Assembly (NCBI GenBank): GCA_019422065.1
Contig: JAHZEA010000018.1
Span: forward strand, 1-44,153
Origin: Lachnospiraceae bacterium
GTDB lineage: Bacteria > Bacillota > Clostridia > Lachnospirales > Anaerotignaceae
Direction: 5' to 3'
Length of the DNA: 44,153 nt
The notes beneath the pieces are model-generated. The model searched no databases, was not told where the DNA came from, and saw nothing but the letters and a program-made list of their open reading frames with translations. A program made the translations under genes and the position numbers. Shown one piece after another: positions 22,675-30,092 of the stretch; the first letter of the stretch is position 1, and every line of letters starts with the position of its first letter.

Positions 22675-23076
22675 ATGGCAAAGAAAGCTGTAAAGAAAAC
22701 GACTACTCGTAGACGTCGTGACAAAAAGCATGTAGAACGTGGTCAGGCACATATCCAGTCCACATTTAATAATACAATAGTTACAATTACAGACGCGGCA
22801 GGCAACGCACTCTCATGGGCAAGCGCTGGTCAGTTAGGCTTCAGGGGTTCAAGAAAATCAACTCCTTATGCTGCACAGATGGCTGCTGAAACAGCTGCAA
22901 ACGCTGCTTCAGACTACGGCCTTAAGACTGTAGAAGTATTTGTTAAGGGTCCTGGTTCAGGACGTGAGGCTGCAATTCGTGCGCTTCAGGCAGCAGGTCT
23001 TAGCGTAACAATGATTAAAGACGTTACACCTGTTCCACATAACGGATGCAGACCACCAAAACGCAGAAGAGTCTAA
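22675..23076 (+). CDS. rpsK: 30S ribosomal protein S11
   Basis: 133 residues. S11 shapes the platform near the E-site mRNA. HIQSTFNNTIVTITDAAGN and the terminal PHNGCRPPKRRRV are invariant family stretches. A basic N-terminal extension (AVKKTTTRRRRDKK) is longer than in E. coli but ordinary for Firmicutes. GGGAGG lies upstream. Confidence 0.98.
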   Translation: MAKKAVKKTTTRRRRDKKHVERGQAHIQSTFNNTIVTITDAAGNALSWASAGQLGFRGSRKSTPYAAQMAAETAANAASDYGLKTVEVFVKGPGSGREAAIRALQAAGLSVTMIKDVTPVPHNGCRPPKRRRV

Positions 23077-23095
23077 TTAGGAGGTGCGAGTATAA

Positions 23096-23698
23096 ATGGC
23101 AAGAGATATGGTTCCTGTTCTTAAGAGATGTAGATCACTTGACCTTGATCCAATCTACTTAGGAATTGCAAAGAAATCTAAAAAACAGCCGGCTAACACA
23201 AGAAGAAAAATAAGTGAGTACGGCCTTCAGATGAGAGAAAAACAGAAAGCTAAATTTATATACGGCGTTCTTGAGAAACAGTTTAGAGGATATTACGCAA
23301 AAGCTGAAAAGATGGCTAAAAAAGAAGGTATCCCTGGTGAGAACCTCCTTATGCTTCTTGAATTAAGACTTGACAACGTAATGTTCAGACTTGGCTATGG
23401 CAGAACAAGAAAAGAAGCAAGACAGATTGTTCGTCATAAACACGTACTTGTAAACGGCAAGCCTGTAGATATCCCATCATATGCTCTTAAAGTTGGAGAT
23501 GTTATCGAAATCAAAGAGAAATACGCTTCAATGCAGAGATACAAAGATATCCTTGAGGTTACAGACACAAGAATAGTTCCAGAATGGCTTACAGCTGACC
23601 ATGAGAACTTAAAAGGCACAGTAGCAGCAAGACCTCAGAGATCACAGATTGATGTTCCTGTTGAAGAAACATTCATTGTCGAGCTCTATTCTAAATAA
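23096..23698 (+). CDS. rpsD: 30S ribosomal protein S4
   Basis: 200 residues. S4 nucleates 30S assembly, lies at the mRNA entry site and in several bacteria autoregulates its mRNA. The S4 RNA-binding domain (about 90-155) includes LELRLDNVMFRLGYGRTRKEARQ-type sequence and HKHVLVNGKPVDIPSY. The N-terminus has a single Cys (KRCRSLD) rather than a four-Cys zinc site, so it is the zinc-free C- form, unlike S14 and L36 in the same operon. AGGAGGTG precedes the start. Confidence 0.98.
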   Translation: MARDMVPVLKRCRSLDLDPIYLGIAKKSKKQPANTRRKISEYGLQMREKQKAKFIYGVLEKQFRGYYAKAEKMAKKEGIPGENLLMLLELRLDNVMFRLGYGRTRKEARQIVRHKHVLVNGKPVDIPSYALKVGDVIEIKEKYASMQRYKDILEVTDTRIVPEWLTADHENLKGTVAARPQRSQIDVPVEETFIVELYSK

Positions 23699-23715
23699 TA
23701 TTAATGCAACACTAA

Positions 23716-23747
23716 AAGCAGTGGGGTTTGTATTGACTCCACTGCTT
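23716..23747 (+). other. Stem-loop between rpsD and rpoA
   Basis: AAGCAGTGG (23716-23724) pairs with CCACTGCTT (23739-23747), a perfect 9-bp stem with a 14-base loop. The following sequence is only loosely T-rich, so this may be a partial attenuator that lowers read-through into rpoA. Confidence 0.65.
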
Positions 23748-23797
23748 ATGAAACTTTATTTTCTTATTCTATTTATTACACAGAGGAGGTTTATATT

Positions 23798-24757
23798 GTG
23801 TTAGAGTTTGAGAAACCTCGTATAGAGATTGCTGAAATGGCATCGGATGGAACTTATGGTCGTTTTGTTGTTGAGCCTCTTGAAAGAGGTTATGGCACAA
23901 CATTGGGAAATTCTCTTAGAAGAATACTCCTTTCATCACTTCCGGGCGCCGCAGTAAGCAATGTTAAAATAGACAGAGTGCTGCATGAATTCAGTGTTAT
24001 TCCTGGCGTTAAGGAAGACGTTTCAGAGATAATTCTCAACCTTAAAGGTCTTGCAATTAAGAACACAAGCGACAGCTTTGAGCCAAAACTTGCTTATATT
24101 GATTTTGAGGGTGAAGGCGAAGTTAAAGCTTCCGATATTAAAGTAGATAGCGATATCGAAATAATGAACCCAGACCATCATATAGCAACATTAAGCGGTG
24201 GCCCAAACAGCAAGCTTTATATGGAAATAACTATAACAAGAGGCAGAGGCTATGTAGGTGCTGATAAGAATAAAAGAGAAGACCAGCCTATAGGCATGCT
24301 TCCTGTTGACTCAATATATACACCTGTCAGAAGAGTTAATTTCCTTGTTGAAAACACACGTGTAGGACAGATTACAGACTATGACAAGCTTACACTTGAG
24401 GTTTGGACAAATGGAACAATTGCTCCTGACGATGCTGTAAGTTATGGCGCTAAAATACTTAACGAGCACCTTAACTTATTTGTAGACCTTTCCGAAAATG
24501 CTAAGAATGCCGAAATTATGGTAGAAAAAGAAGAAGGCAAGAAAGAAAAAGTACTTGAAATGAGCATTGAAGAACTTGACCTTTCTGTTCGTTCTTATAA
24601 CTGCCTTAAGAGAGCAGGCATCAACACAGTTGAAGACTTAGCAAGCAAGACGGAAGATGAAATGATGAAAGTGCGTAATCTTGGACGCAAATCCCTTGAG
24701 GAAGTGCTTAACAAGAAGGCAGAGCTCGGTCTTAGCTTAAAGCCGAGTGAAGAATAA
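23798..24757 (+). CDS. rpoA: RNA polymerase alpha subunit
   Basis: 319 residues. The alpha N-terminal domain (about 1-230) dimerises and assembles beta and beta-prime: FVVEPLERGYGTTLGNSLRR and LSSLPGAAVSNVKID are conserved. The C-terminal domain (about 250-319), which binds UP elements and activators, has LDLSVRSYNCLKRAGINTVEDL and VRNLGRKSLEEV. It starts with GTG 23798 after AGAGGAGG. A hairpin lies in the 99-base gap from rpsD. Confidence 0.98.
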   Translation: MLEFEKPRIEIAEMASDGTYGRFVVEPLERGYGTTLGNSLRRILLSSLPGAAVSNVKIDRVLHEFSVIPGVKEDVSEIILNLKGLAIKNTSDSFEPKLAYIDFEGEGEVKASDIKVDSDIEIMNPDHHIATLSGGPNSKLYMEITITRGRGYVGADKNKREDQPIGMLPVDSIYTPVRRVNFLVENTRVGQITDYDKLTLEVWTNGTIAPDDAVSYGAKILNEHLNLFVDLSENAKNAEIMVEKEEGKKEKVLEMSIEELDLSVRSYNCLKRAGINTVEDLASKTEDEMMKVRNLGRKSLEEVLNKKAELGLSLKPSEE

Positions 24758-24779
24758 TATAGTTGATTTATTATTTATG

Positions 24780-24836
24780 GCGAAATTACAGTTTTGCGTA
24801 AGACCGTAAGAGCGGCAATTCTGGGGTAAGTTTCGC
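24780..24836 (+). promoter_or_regulatory. Folded element in the rpoA-rplQ spacer (possible L17 leader)
   Basis: GCGAAATTAC (24780-24789) pairs with GTAAGTTTCGC (24826-24836) through ten base pairs and one bulged G. The enclosed 36 bases can form a second stem from TTG/CAA and CCG/CGG. It ends directly before the rplQ ribosome binding site. Autogenous control by L17 or another ribosomal protein is inferred from position only. Confidence 0.5.
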
Positions 24837-24854
24837 AGAAAGCGGAGGATTAAA

Positions 24855-25397
24855 ATGACAGGTTCAGGCTACAGAAAACTTGGAAGAACATCATCACAGA
24901 GAAAGGCTCTTTTAAGAAATCAGGTTACAAATTTACTTTACAATGGTAAAATTACAACAACTGATACAAGAGCTAAAGAAGTAAGAAGAATTGCTGAAAA
25001 GCTTATCACTCTTGCTGTTAAGGAAAAAGACAACTTTACAGAGGTTGAAGTAACAGCTAAAGTTGCTAAAAAAGACGCTAACGGCGCTAGAGTAAAAGAA
25101 ACTGTAAACGGCAAAAAAGTTACAGTTTATGATGAGGTTAAAAAGACAATCAAGAAGGATAACCCTTCAAGACTTGCAGCAAGAAGAAAAATCCTCAGCG
25201 TTCTTTATCCTGTAACAGAGGTTCCAAAGGACGGAAAGAAAGTAAGAAAGCTTTCTAAAAAAGTTGACATGGCTGCTAAGCTTTTCGATGAAATCGCTCC
25301 AAAGTATGCTGACCGTAAGGGTGGCTACACAAGAATGATTAAAATCGGACCACGTAAAGGCGATGCTGCTGAAATGGTAATTCTTGAGCTTATCTGA
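24855..25397 (+). CDS. rplQ: 50S ribosomal protein L17 with internal insertion
   Basis: 180 residues against about 115-125 in Bacillus and E. coli. The N-terminal GYRKLGRTSSQRKALLRN and C-terminal GGYTRMIKIGPRKGDAAEM are standard. The extra residues lie at about 58-115, a Lys-rich insertion (VTAKVAKKDANGARVKETV and following) between the helices. Similar long L17 forms are, as I recall, found in Lachnospiraceae-type Clostridia. L17 surrounds the tunnel exit on the solvent side, where an insertion can be accommodated. It is the last gene of the operon, followed by a strong terminator. Confidence 0.96.
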   Translation: MTGSGYRKLGRTSSQRKALLRNQVTNLLYNGKITTTDTRAKEVRRIAEKLITLAVKEKDNFTEVEVTAKVAKKDANGARVKETVNGKKVTVYDEVKKTIKKDNPSRLAARRKILSVLYPVTEVPKDGKKVRKLSKKVDMAAKLFDEIAPKYADRKGGYTRMIKIGPRKGDAAEMVILELI

Positions 25398-25429
25398 TTT
25401 TAAGCAGGGTTACATCTTTAATTAATAAC

Positions 25430-25463
25430 AAAAAGGGGATTAAGGTAGCTTAATCCCCTTTTT
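25430..25463 (+). terminator. Terminator of the S10-spc-alpha operon
   Basis: A perfect 15-bp stem: AAAAAGGGGATTAAG (25430-25444) with CTTAATCCCCTTTTT (25449-25463) and a GTAG loop. It marks the end of the operon about 30 bases after rplQ. Confidence 0.95.
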
Positions 25464-25532
25464 AAAAGTTTATTTTAGTGAAAAAAACATATAAATTGTG
25501 TATTTTTCAGTGAAATAAAATGATTTTTGGTG

Positions 25533-25538
25533 TATAAT
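25533..25538 (+). promoter_or_regulatory. Candidate promoter -10 of the ecf operon
   Basis: TATAAT lies about 40 bases before the ecfA1 start and after the operon terminator. No clear -35 is visible at the right distance. Two AGTGAAA copies (25477-25483 and 25509-25515) lie upstream. Confidence 0.45.
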
Positions 25539-25579
25539 TTTTCTGTTTAGCATAATTATTAAGGCAGGAAGGTGCATTT

Positions 25580-26449
25580 GTGGATACAATGATTAAAACC
25601 GAAAATTTAAGATATGAATATTCGGTAACTTACGAGGAAAAAGGAAAGAACGTTACTAAAAAAATAATTGCTCTTGATAATATAAATATCGAAATAGAAA
25701 AAGGCTCTTTTGTAGCTGTTTTAGGTCATAACGGTTCCGGTAAGTCAACTTTGGCAAAACATATAAATGCCCTTGTGCGCCCTACAAGCGGTACTTTATG
25801 GATAAACGGATATGATACTAAAAATGATGAGTTTATTTGGGATATACGCCAAAGCGCAGGTATGGTTTTTCAAAATCCTGATAACCAGATAGTAGCTACA
25901 ATAGTAGAGGAAGATGTGGCTTTTGGCCCTGAAAATTTAGGTATAGAGCCAGATGAAATTCGCCGCAGGGTAGACAGTGCTATTGCTACTGTTCATATGG
26001 AGGATTTTAAAAGAAGTGTTCCTTCTAAATTAAGCGGCGGCCAGAAGCAGAGAATAGCCATAGCAGGAGTTCTTGCCATGCAGCCGGAATGTATTGTTCT
26101 TGATGAGCCAACGGCTATGCTTGACCCAGAAGGCCGTAAAGATGTTATTAATACCATAACACGCCTTAATAAAGAAAAAGGCCTTACAACAGTTCTTATA
26201 ACTCATTATATGGACGAAACAGTAGGAGCCGACAGAATAATAGTAATTGATGACGGACATATTGTAATGGACGGCTCGCCGCGTGAGGTTCTTGTTCAGG
26301 TGGAAAAAATGAAAAGCTTTGGCCTTGAAGTTCCGCAGGTTACAGAAATAGCTTATAACTTGCGTAAAAAAGGTATTGATATTCCGGCAGATATTTTAAC
26401 ACCGGAAGAAATGGTAGGTGCTATATGTCGATTGAAATCAGCCATTTAA
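25580..26449 (+). CDS. ecfA1: ECF transporter ATPase EcfA1
   Basis: 289 residues, one of two ATPases of the energy-coupling factor module that powers vitamin and metal uptake with separate S components. Walker A GHNGSGKST, Q-loop VFQNPDNQ, signature LSGGQKQR, and Walker B VLDEPTAMLD are complete. The N-terminus has an extra stretch (YSVTYEEKGKNVTKK) common in EcfA1. GTG 25580 is 7 bases after GGAAGG; an ATG three codons later is also possible. It overlaps ecfA2 by 25 bases. Confidence 0.95.
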   Translation: MDTMIKTENLRYEYSVTYEEKGKNVTKKIIALDNINIEIEKGSFVAVLGHNGSGKSTLAKHINALVRPTSGTLWINGYDTKNDEFIWDIRQSAGMVFQNPDNQIVATIVEEDVAFGPENLGIEPDEIRRRVDSAIATVHMEDFKRSVPSKLSGGQKQRIAIAGVLAMQPECIVLDEPTAMLDPEGRKDVINTITRLNKEKGLTTVLITHYMDETVGADRIIVIDDGHIVMDGSPREVLVQVEKMKSFGLEVPQVTEIAYNLRKKGIDIPADILTPEEMVGAICRLKSAI

Positions 26450-27282
26450 CACATTTGTATAATCCGGGCACAGCAATGGAAAGAAAAGCCCTTGATGATG
26501 TAAATATAACTATAAACGACGGCGAGTTTGTGGCTTTTATAGGCCATACAGGTTCTGGAAAGTCAACGCTTATACAGCACTTAAACGCACTTATTAAACC
26601 TACAAGCGGCAAAATACTCCTTGACGGAGAGGATATAAATGCCGATAAAACAAAGCTTAAAGCCATAAGACAGAAAGTAGGTCTTGTGTTTCAGTACCCT
26701 GAGCACCAGCTTTTTGAAATGACAGTTTTTAAAGATGTGTGCTATGGTCCTAAAAATATGGGACTTAGTGAGGAAGAAGTTAAAAACGCGGCAGAAAAGG
26801 CTTTGTCTTTGGTTGGTCTTGACCAGTCATTTTATGATAAATCACCTTTTGAATTAAGCGGCGGCCAAAAAAGAAGGGTAGCTATTGCCGGTATATTGGC
26901 AATGAATCCGCGTGTGCTTGTTCTTGATGAGCCTACAGCAGGTGTTGACCCACGCGGTCGTGACGAAATATTAGGAGCTATAGACCACATGCACAAAGAA
27001 ACAGGCATAACCGTAATACTTGTTTCCCACAGTATGGAAGATGTGGCAAAATATGCCGACCGAATTGTGGTAATGAATAACGGACATGTGGCTTTAACAG
27101 GAACGCCAAAAGAGGTGTTTTCACATGTTTCGGAGCTTGAAGAAATGGGCCTTGCGGCACCGCAGACAAGCTATGTAATGAAAGGCCTTAAAGATAATGG
27201 TTTAAATGTACCACAAGACGTTTATACAGTAGATGAAGCCACAGATGTTTTATTTGAATTGCTTAAGCAGGTGACAAAATGA
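26425..27282 (+). CDS. ecfA2: ECF transporter ATPase EcfA2
   Basis: 285 residues, partner of EcfA1 in the heterodimeric ATPase. Walker A GHTGSGKST, Q-loop VFQYPEHQLFEMTV, signature LSGGQKRR and Walker B VLDEPTAGVDPRGR are all present. The YPEHQLFE segment is characteristic of EcfA2. It begins inside ecfA1 and overlaps ecfT by four bases (ATGA), so the three subunits are translationally coupled. Confidence 0.95.
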   Translation: MSIEISHLTHLYNPGTAMERKALDDVNITINDGEFVAFIGHTGSGKSTLIQHLNALIKPTSGKILLDGEDINADKTKLKAIRQKVGLVFQYPEHQLFEMTVFKDVCYGPKNMGLSEEEVKNAAEKALSLVGLDQSFYDKSPFELSGGQKRRVAIAGILAMNPRVLVLDEPTAGVDPRGRDEILGAIDHMHKETGITVILVSHSMEDVAKYADRIVVMNNGHVALTGTPKEVFSHVSELEEMGLAAPQTSYVMKGLKDNGLNVPQDVYTVDEATDVLFELLKQVTK

Positions 27283-28082
27283 TTAGGGATATAACTGTTG
27301 GTCAGTACTATGCCTCGGACTCGGCTATACACAGACTGGACCCGAGAGTTAAAATACTTGGAACAATGGCATTTGTTGTAATGCTTTTTATAATAAACGA
27401 TATATACTCATATGCATTTTCAATACTGGCTTTGGCCCTTGTAATTGCTGTTTCAAAAGTGCCTTCAAGCTTCATATTCAGAGGAATAAAGAGCATACTT
27501 TTTATAATATTCCTTACGGCAATTCTTAATGTTATAACAACAAAGGGAACACATATACTTTTGCAGGTGGGAATTATTAAAGTAACACTTGAAGGCGTTT
27601 ACATGGCCATAAAAATGGTTGTAAGGCTTATAATGCTTATTATAGGCTCATCTCTTTTAACACTTACAACTACGCCTATACAGCTTACAGACGGAATAGA
27701 AAGCCTTTTAAAGCCTTTTAGAAAAATAGGCGTGCCTTCTGCCGAAATTGCCATGATGATGTCTATTGCGTTAAGATTTGTTCCTACACTTCTTGATGAG
27801 ACAGATAAAATTATGAAGGCACAGCAGGCAAGAGGCGCTGATTTTGAAACAGGCGGATTAAAGCAGAAAGCCCAAAGCCTTGTGCCTGTTCTTGTACCGC
27901 TTTTTGTTTCGGCTTTCAGGCGTGCAGACGAGCTGGCAACAGCTATGGAGGCAAGGTGTTATCACGGCGGAAATAACCGTACAAGAATGAATAAAATGAT
28001 TTTAAAAGGCAGTGACTATAAGGCTTCGGTTATTATTGTTTTATATATAGCCATTACTGTGGCTATAATGATTATATGGTGA
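27279..28082 (+). CDS. ecfT: ECF transporter transmembrane scaffold EcfT
   Basis: 267 residues with four to six hydrophobic helices and the two cytoplasmic coupling motifs that dock the ATPases, visible as AQQARGADF (about 184-192) and the later EARCYHGG region. It joins EcfA1/A2 to exchangeable substrate-binding S proteins. No S component is encoded here, so this is a group II module whose substrates are set by genes elsewhere. Confidence 0.95.
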   Translation: MIRDITVGQYYASDSAIHRLDPRVKILGTMAFVVMLFIINDIYSYAFSILALALVIAVSKVPSSFIFRGIKSILFIIFLTAILNVITTKGTHILLQVGIIKVTLEGVYMAIKMVVRLIMLIIGSSLLTLTTTPIQLTDGIESLLKPFRKIGVPSAEIAMMMSIALRFVPTLLDETDKIMKAQQARGADFETGGLKQKAQSLVPVLVPLFVSAFRRADELATAMEARCYHGGNNRTRMNKMILKGSDYKASVIIVLYIAITVAIMIIW

Positions 28083-28086
28083 TTTT

Positions 28087-28836
28087 ATGACAAGAAGGAT
28101 ACTGCTTACAATAGCCTACGACGGCTCGAATTATTACGGCTGGCAGAAACAGCCGGATAATGCTGTTCCTACAGTGCAGGGAGAAGTTGAAAAGGCGTTA
28201 AGCAATTTTTTTAAAAAAGAAATTACAGTTATAGGTGCAAGCAGAACGGATAGGGGAGTACACGCATTAGGCCAAAGAGCCGTTATAGATGTTGACACCA
28301 CAGTTCCGGTTGAAAAACTGCCACTTGCTGTAAGGCCTTTTATGCCTGAAGATATAGTTATTACAGACGCGATTGTTGTAGATGATGATTTTCATCCTAG
28401 GTTTAATTGTGTCAATAAAACATATGTTTATAAAATATATAACGGCCAGTATAAAAACCCTATATGCCGGAAATATACCGAGTTTTGCTATAAGCATTTA
28501 GATGAAAATAAAATGAATGAGGCTTCAAAGGCTTTTTTAGGTACTCATGATTTTAAAGCTTTTGCCGCTTCCGGAAACAGCTCAAAAACAACAGTGCGCA
28601 CTATATTTGACATAGGAGTAAAGCGTGAAGGGGATTTTGTTTCAATTACTGTTACAGGCGACGGTTTTTTGTATAACATGATAAGAATAATAGCCGGAAC
28701 GCTTATGCTTGCCGGTGAAGGCCGTATTAGTTATAAAGATATTGAAGAAATAATACTGAGTCTTGACAGAGCAAAAGCCGGAAAAACAGCCGGACCTGAA
28801 GGACTTACTCTTTTGCAAATAAATTATGATATTTAA
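28087..28836 (+). CDS. truA: tRNA pseudouridine(38-40) synthase TruA
   Basis: 249 residues; isomerises uridines 38-40 in tRNA anticodon arms. The catalytic aspartate is D55 in GASRTDRGVHA. Other family motifs are AYDGSNYYGWQ near the N-terminus and DGFLYNMIRIIAGTL near the C-terminus. It follows ecfT by 4 bases; the ecfA1-ecfA2-ecfT-truA order before rplM-rpsI is common in Firmicutes. Confidence 0.97.
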   Translation: MTRRILLTIAYDGSNYYGWQKQPDNAVPTVQGEVEKALSNFFKKEITVIGASRTDRGVHALGQRAVIDVDTTVPVEKLPLAVRPFMPEDIVITDAIVVDDDFHPRFNCVNKTYVYKIYNGQYKNPICRKYTEFCYKHLDENKMNEASKAFLGTHDFKAFAASGNSSKTTVRTIFDIGVKREGDFVSITVTGDGFLYNMIRIIAGTLMLAGEGRISYKDIEEIILSLDRAKAGKTAGPEGLTLLQINYDI

Positions 28837-28848
28837 GTAAAAAATACC

Positions 28849-28878
28849 TTGACAGGAGTAATTTAATTATAATATAAT
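28849..28878 (+). promoter_or_regulatory. Promoter of the rplM-rpsI operon
   Basis: Perfect TTGACA (28849-28854) and TATAAT (28873-28878) with an 18-base spacer. The start would be near 28885. Confidence 0.88.
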
Positions 28879-28884
28879 GCAATT

Positions 28885-29020
28885 ATTGTGTAATTTACAA
28901 ATATGCCACTTATAAACTCGATTAGCCCCGGGTTTTATTATATAATGTTTCTGTCCGCTGATTGTGCCGGTGCATTTCCCTCACTGAGTACATGCTGGGA
29001 CGCTTAGTATTTAAGGAGGT
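28885..29020 (+). promoter_or_regulatory. rplM leader region
   Basis: About 145 untranslated bases before rplM, with a GC-richer part from 28925 to 29005. GTCC (28953-28956) can pair with GGAC (28998-29001) around GCAT/ATGC (28972-28975/28992-28995). L13 leaders with autoregulatory function are known in Firmicutes; I cannot confirm that this one matches the known model. Confidence 0.45.
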
Positions 29021-29029
29021 TAATTTGAT

Positions 29030-29467
29030 ATGAGAACAACATACATGCCAAATGCTTCAAAAATCGAAAGAAAATGGTATGTTGTAGACGCTGAAGGTAA
29101 AAACTTAGGACGTCTTGCATCAGAAATTGCTAAAGTTTTAAGAGGAAAACATAAACCAATCTACACATCATTTGTTGATACAGGTGATTACGTAATAGTT
29201 ATAAATGCTGATAAAATTGCTGTAACAGGCAAAAAATTAGACCAGAAAATTTACTATCATCACACAGGTTATATCGGCGGCCTTAAAGAAATCACACTTA
29301 AAAGATTATTGGAAACAAAGCCTGAGGCTGTTATTACACACGCTGTAAAGGGTATGCTTCCTAAAAATACACTTGGTAGAAACATGATTAAGAAACTTCA
29401 TGTATACGCTGGCCCAGAGCATAATCATGCCGCTCAGAAACCTGAAGTTTTAGAAATCAACGCTTAA
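29030..29467 (+). CDS. rplM: 50S ribosomal protein L13
   Basis: 145 residues, an early 50S assembly protein. MRTTYMPNASKIERKWYVVD, LGRLASEIAKVLRGKHKP and HAVKGMLPKNTLGR are the family landmarks. AAGGAGG lies before the ATG. It forms an operon with rpsI, 28 bases downstream. Confidence 0.98.
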   Translation: MRTTYMPNASKIERKWYVVDAEGKNLGRLASEIAKVLRGKHKPIYTSFVDTGDYVIVINADKIAVTGKKLDQKIYYHHTGYIGGLKEITLKRLLETKPEAVITHAVKGMLPKNTLGRNMIKKLHVYAGPEHNHAAQKPEVLEINA

Positions 29468-29495
29468 TAGTTAGTATTTATAAGGAGGAAGCAAA

Positions 29496-29888
29496 ATGGC
29501 AGTTGCAAGATATTACGGCACTGGTAGAAGAAAATCATCTGTTGCCAGAGTATATTTAGTACCAGGAAATGGTAACATTACAATTAATAAAAGAAGCATT
29601 GACGACTATTTTGGTCTTGAAACATTAAAACTTATCGTTCGTCAGCCACTTGAACTTACAGATACACTTACAAAATTTGATGTACTTGTAAATGTAAACG
29701 GCGGCGGTTTCACAGGCCAGGCAGGTGCTATCAGACACGGTATTTCAAGAGCTCTTCTTGAGGCTGATGCTGATTACAGACCATCTTTAAAGAAAGCTGG
29801 TTTCCTTACACGTGACCCAAGAATGAAAGAAAGAAAGAAATACGGTCTCAAAAAAGCACGTCGTGCTCCACAGTTCTCAAAGAGATAA
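29496..29888 (+). CDS. rpsI: 30S ribosomal protein S9
   Basis: 130 residues. S9 sits in the 30S head and its C-terminal SKR tail, intact here (RRAPQFSKR), touches the P-site tRNA. YYGTGRRKSSVARVYL at the start and GGGFTGQAGAIRHGISRAL are conserved. AAGGAGG precedes the ATG. Confidence 0.98.
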   Translation: MAVARYYGTGRRKSSVARVYLVPGNGNITINKRSIDDYFGLETLKLIVRQPLELTDTLTKFDVLVNVNGGGFTGQAGAIRHGISRALLEADADYRPSLKKAGFLTRDPRMKERKKYGLKKARRAPQFSKR

Positions 29889-29907
29889 TCATTTATCAAA
29901 GAACCTT

Positions 29908-29940
29908 ATCCCGAAGATATTTTTCTTCGGGATTTTTTTT
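29908..29940 (+). terminator. rplM-rpsI terminator
   Basis: ATCCCGAAGA (29908-29917) with TCTTCGGGAT (29924-29933), a 10-bp stem followed by a run of eight T. Confidence 0.94.
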
Positions 29941-29989
29941 AATTTTTCTAAAGTACTAAACAAAATACATAAAAAATCGTTTTTTACAC

Positions 29990-30028
29990 AAAAAAATAGT
30001 ATGCTAAATCCTATTTTTTTGGTATACT
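29990..30028 (+). promoter_or_regulatory. Promoter of the APC transporter gene overlapped by an inverted repeat
   Basis: The extended -10 TGGTATACT is at 30020-30028. A perfect 10-bp inverted repeat, AAAAAAATAG (29990-29999) with CTATTTTTTT (30011-30020), spans the -35 region and spacer. It may be a repressor site or simply an A/T-rich palindrome. Confidence 0.5.
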
Positions 30029-30092
30029 ATAAACTCGAGACCGTAAATAAGCGGTTTTATAAGTTAAATATGTAATTTAAAGGAGTGAAATA

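Noticed and set aside
29863..30075. 70-codon frame after rpsI
   Set aside because: It starts inside rpsI and runs through the terminator and the next promoter; composition reflects A/T runs.
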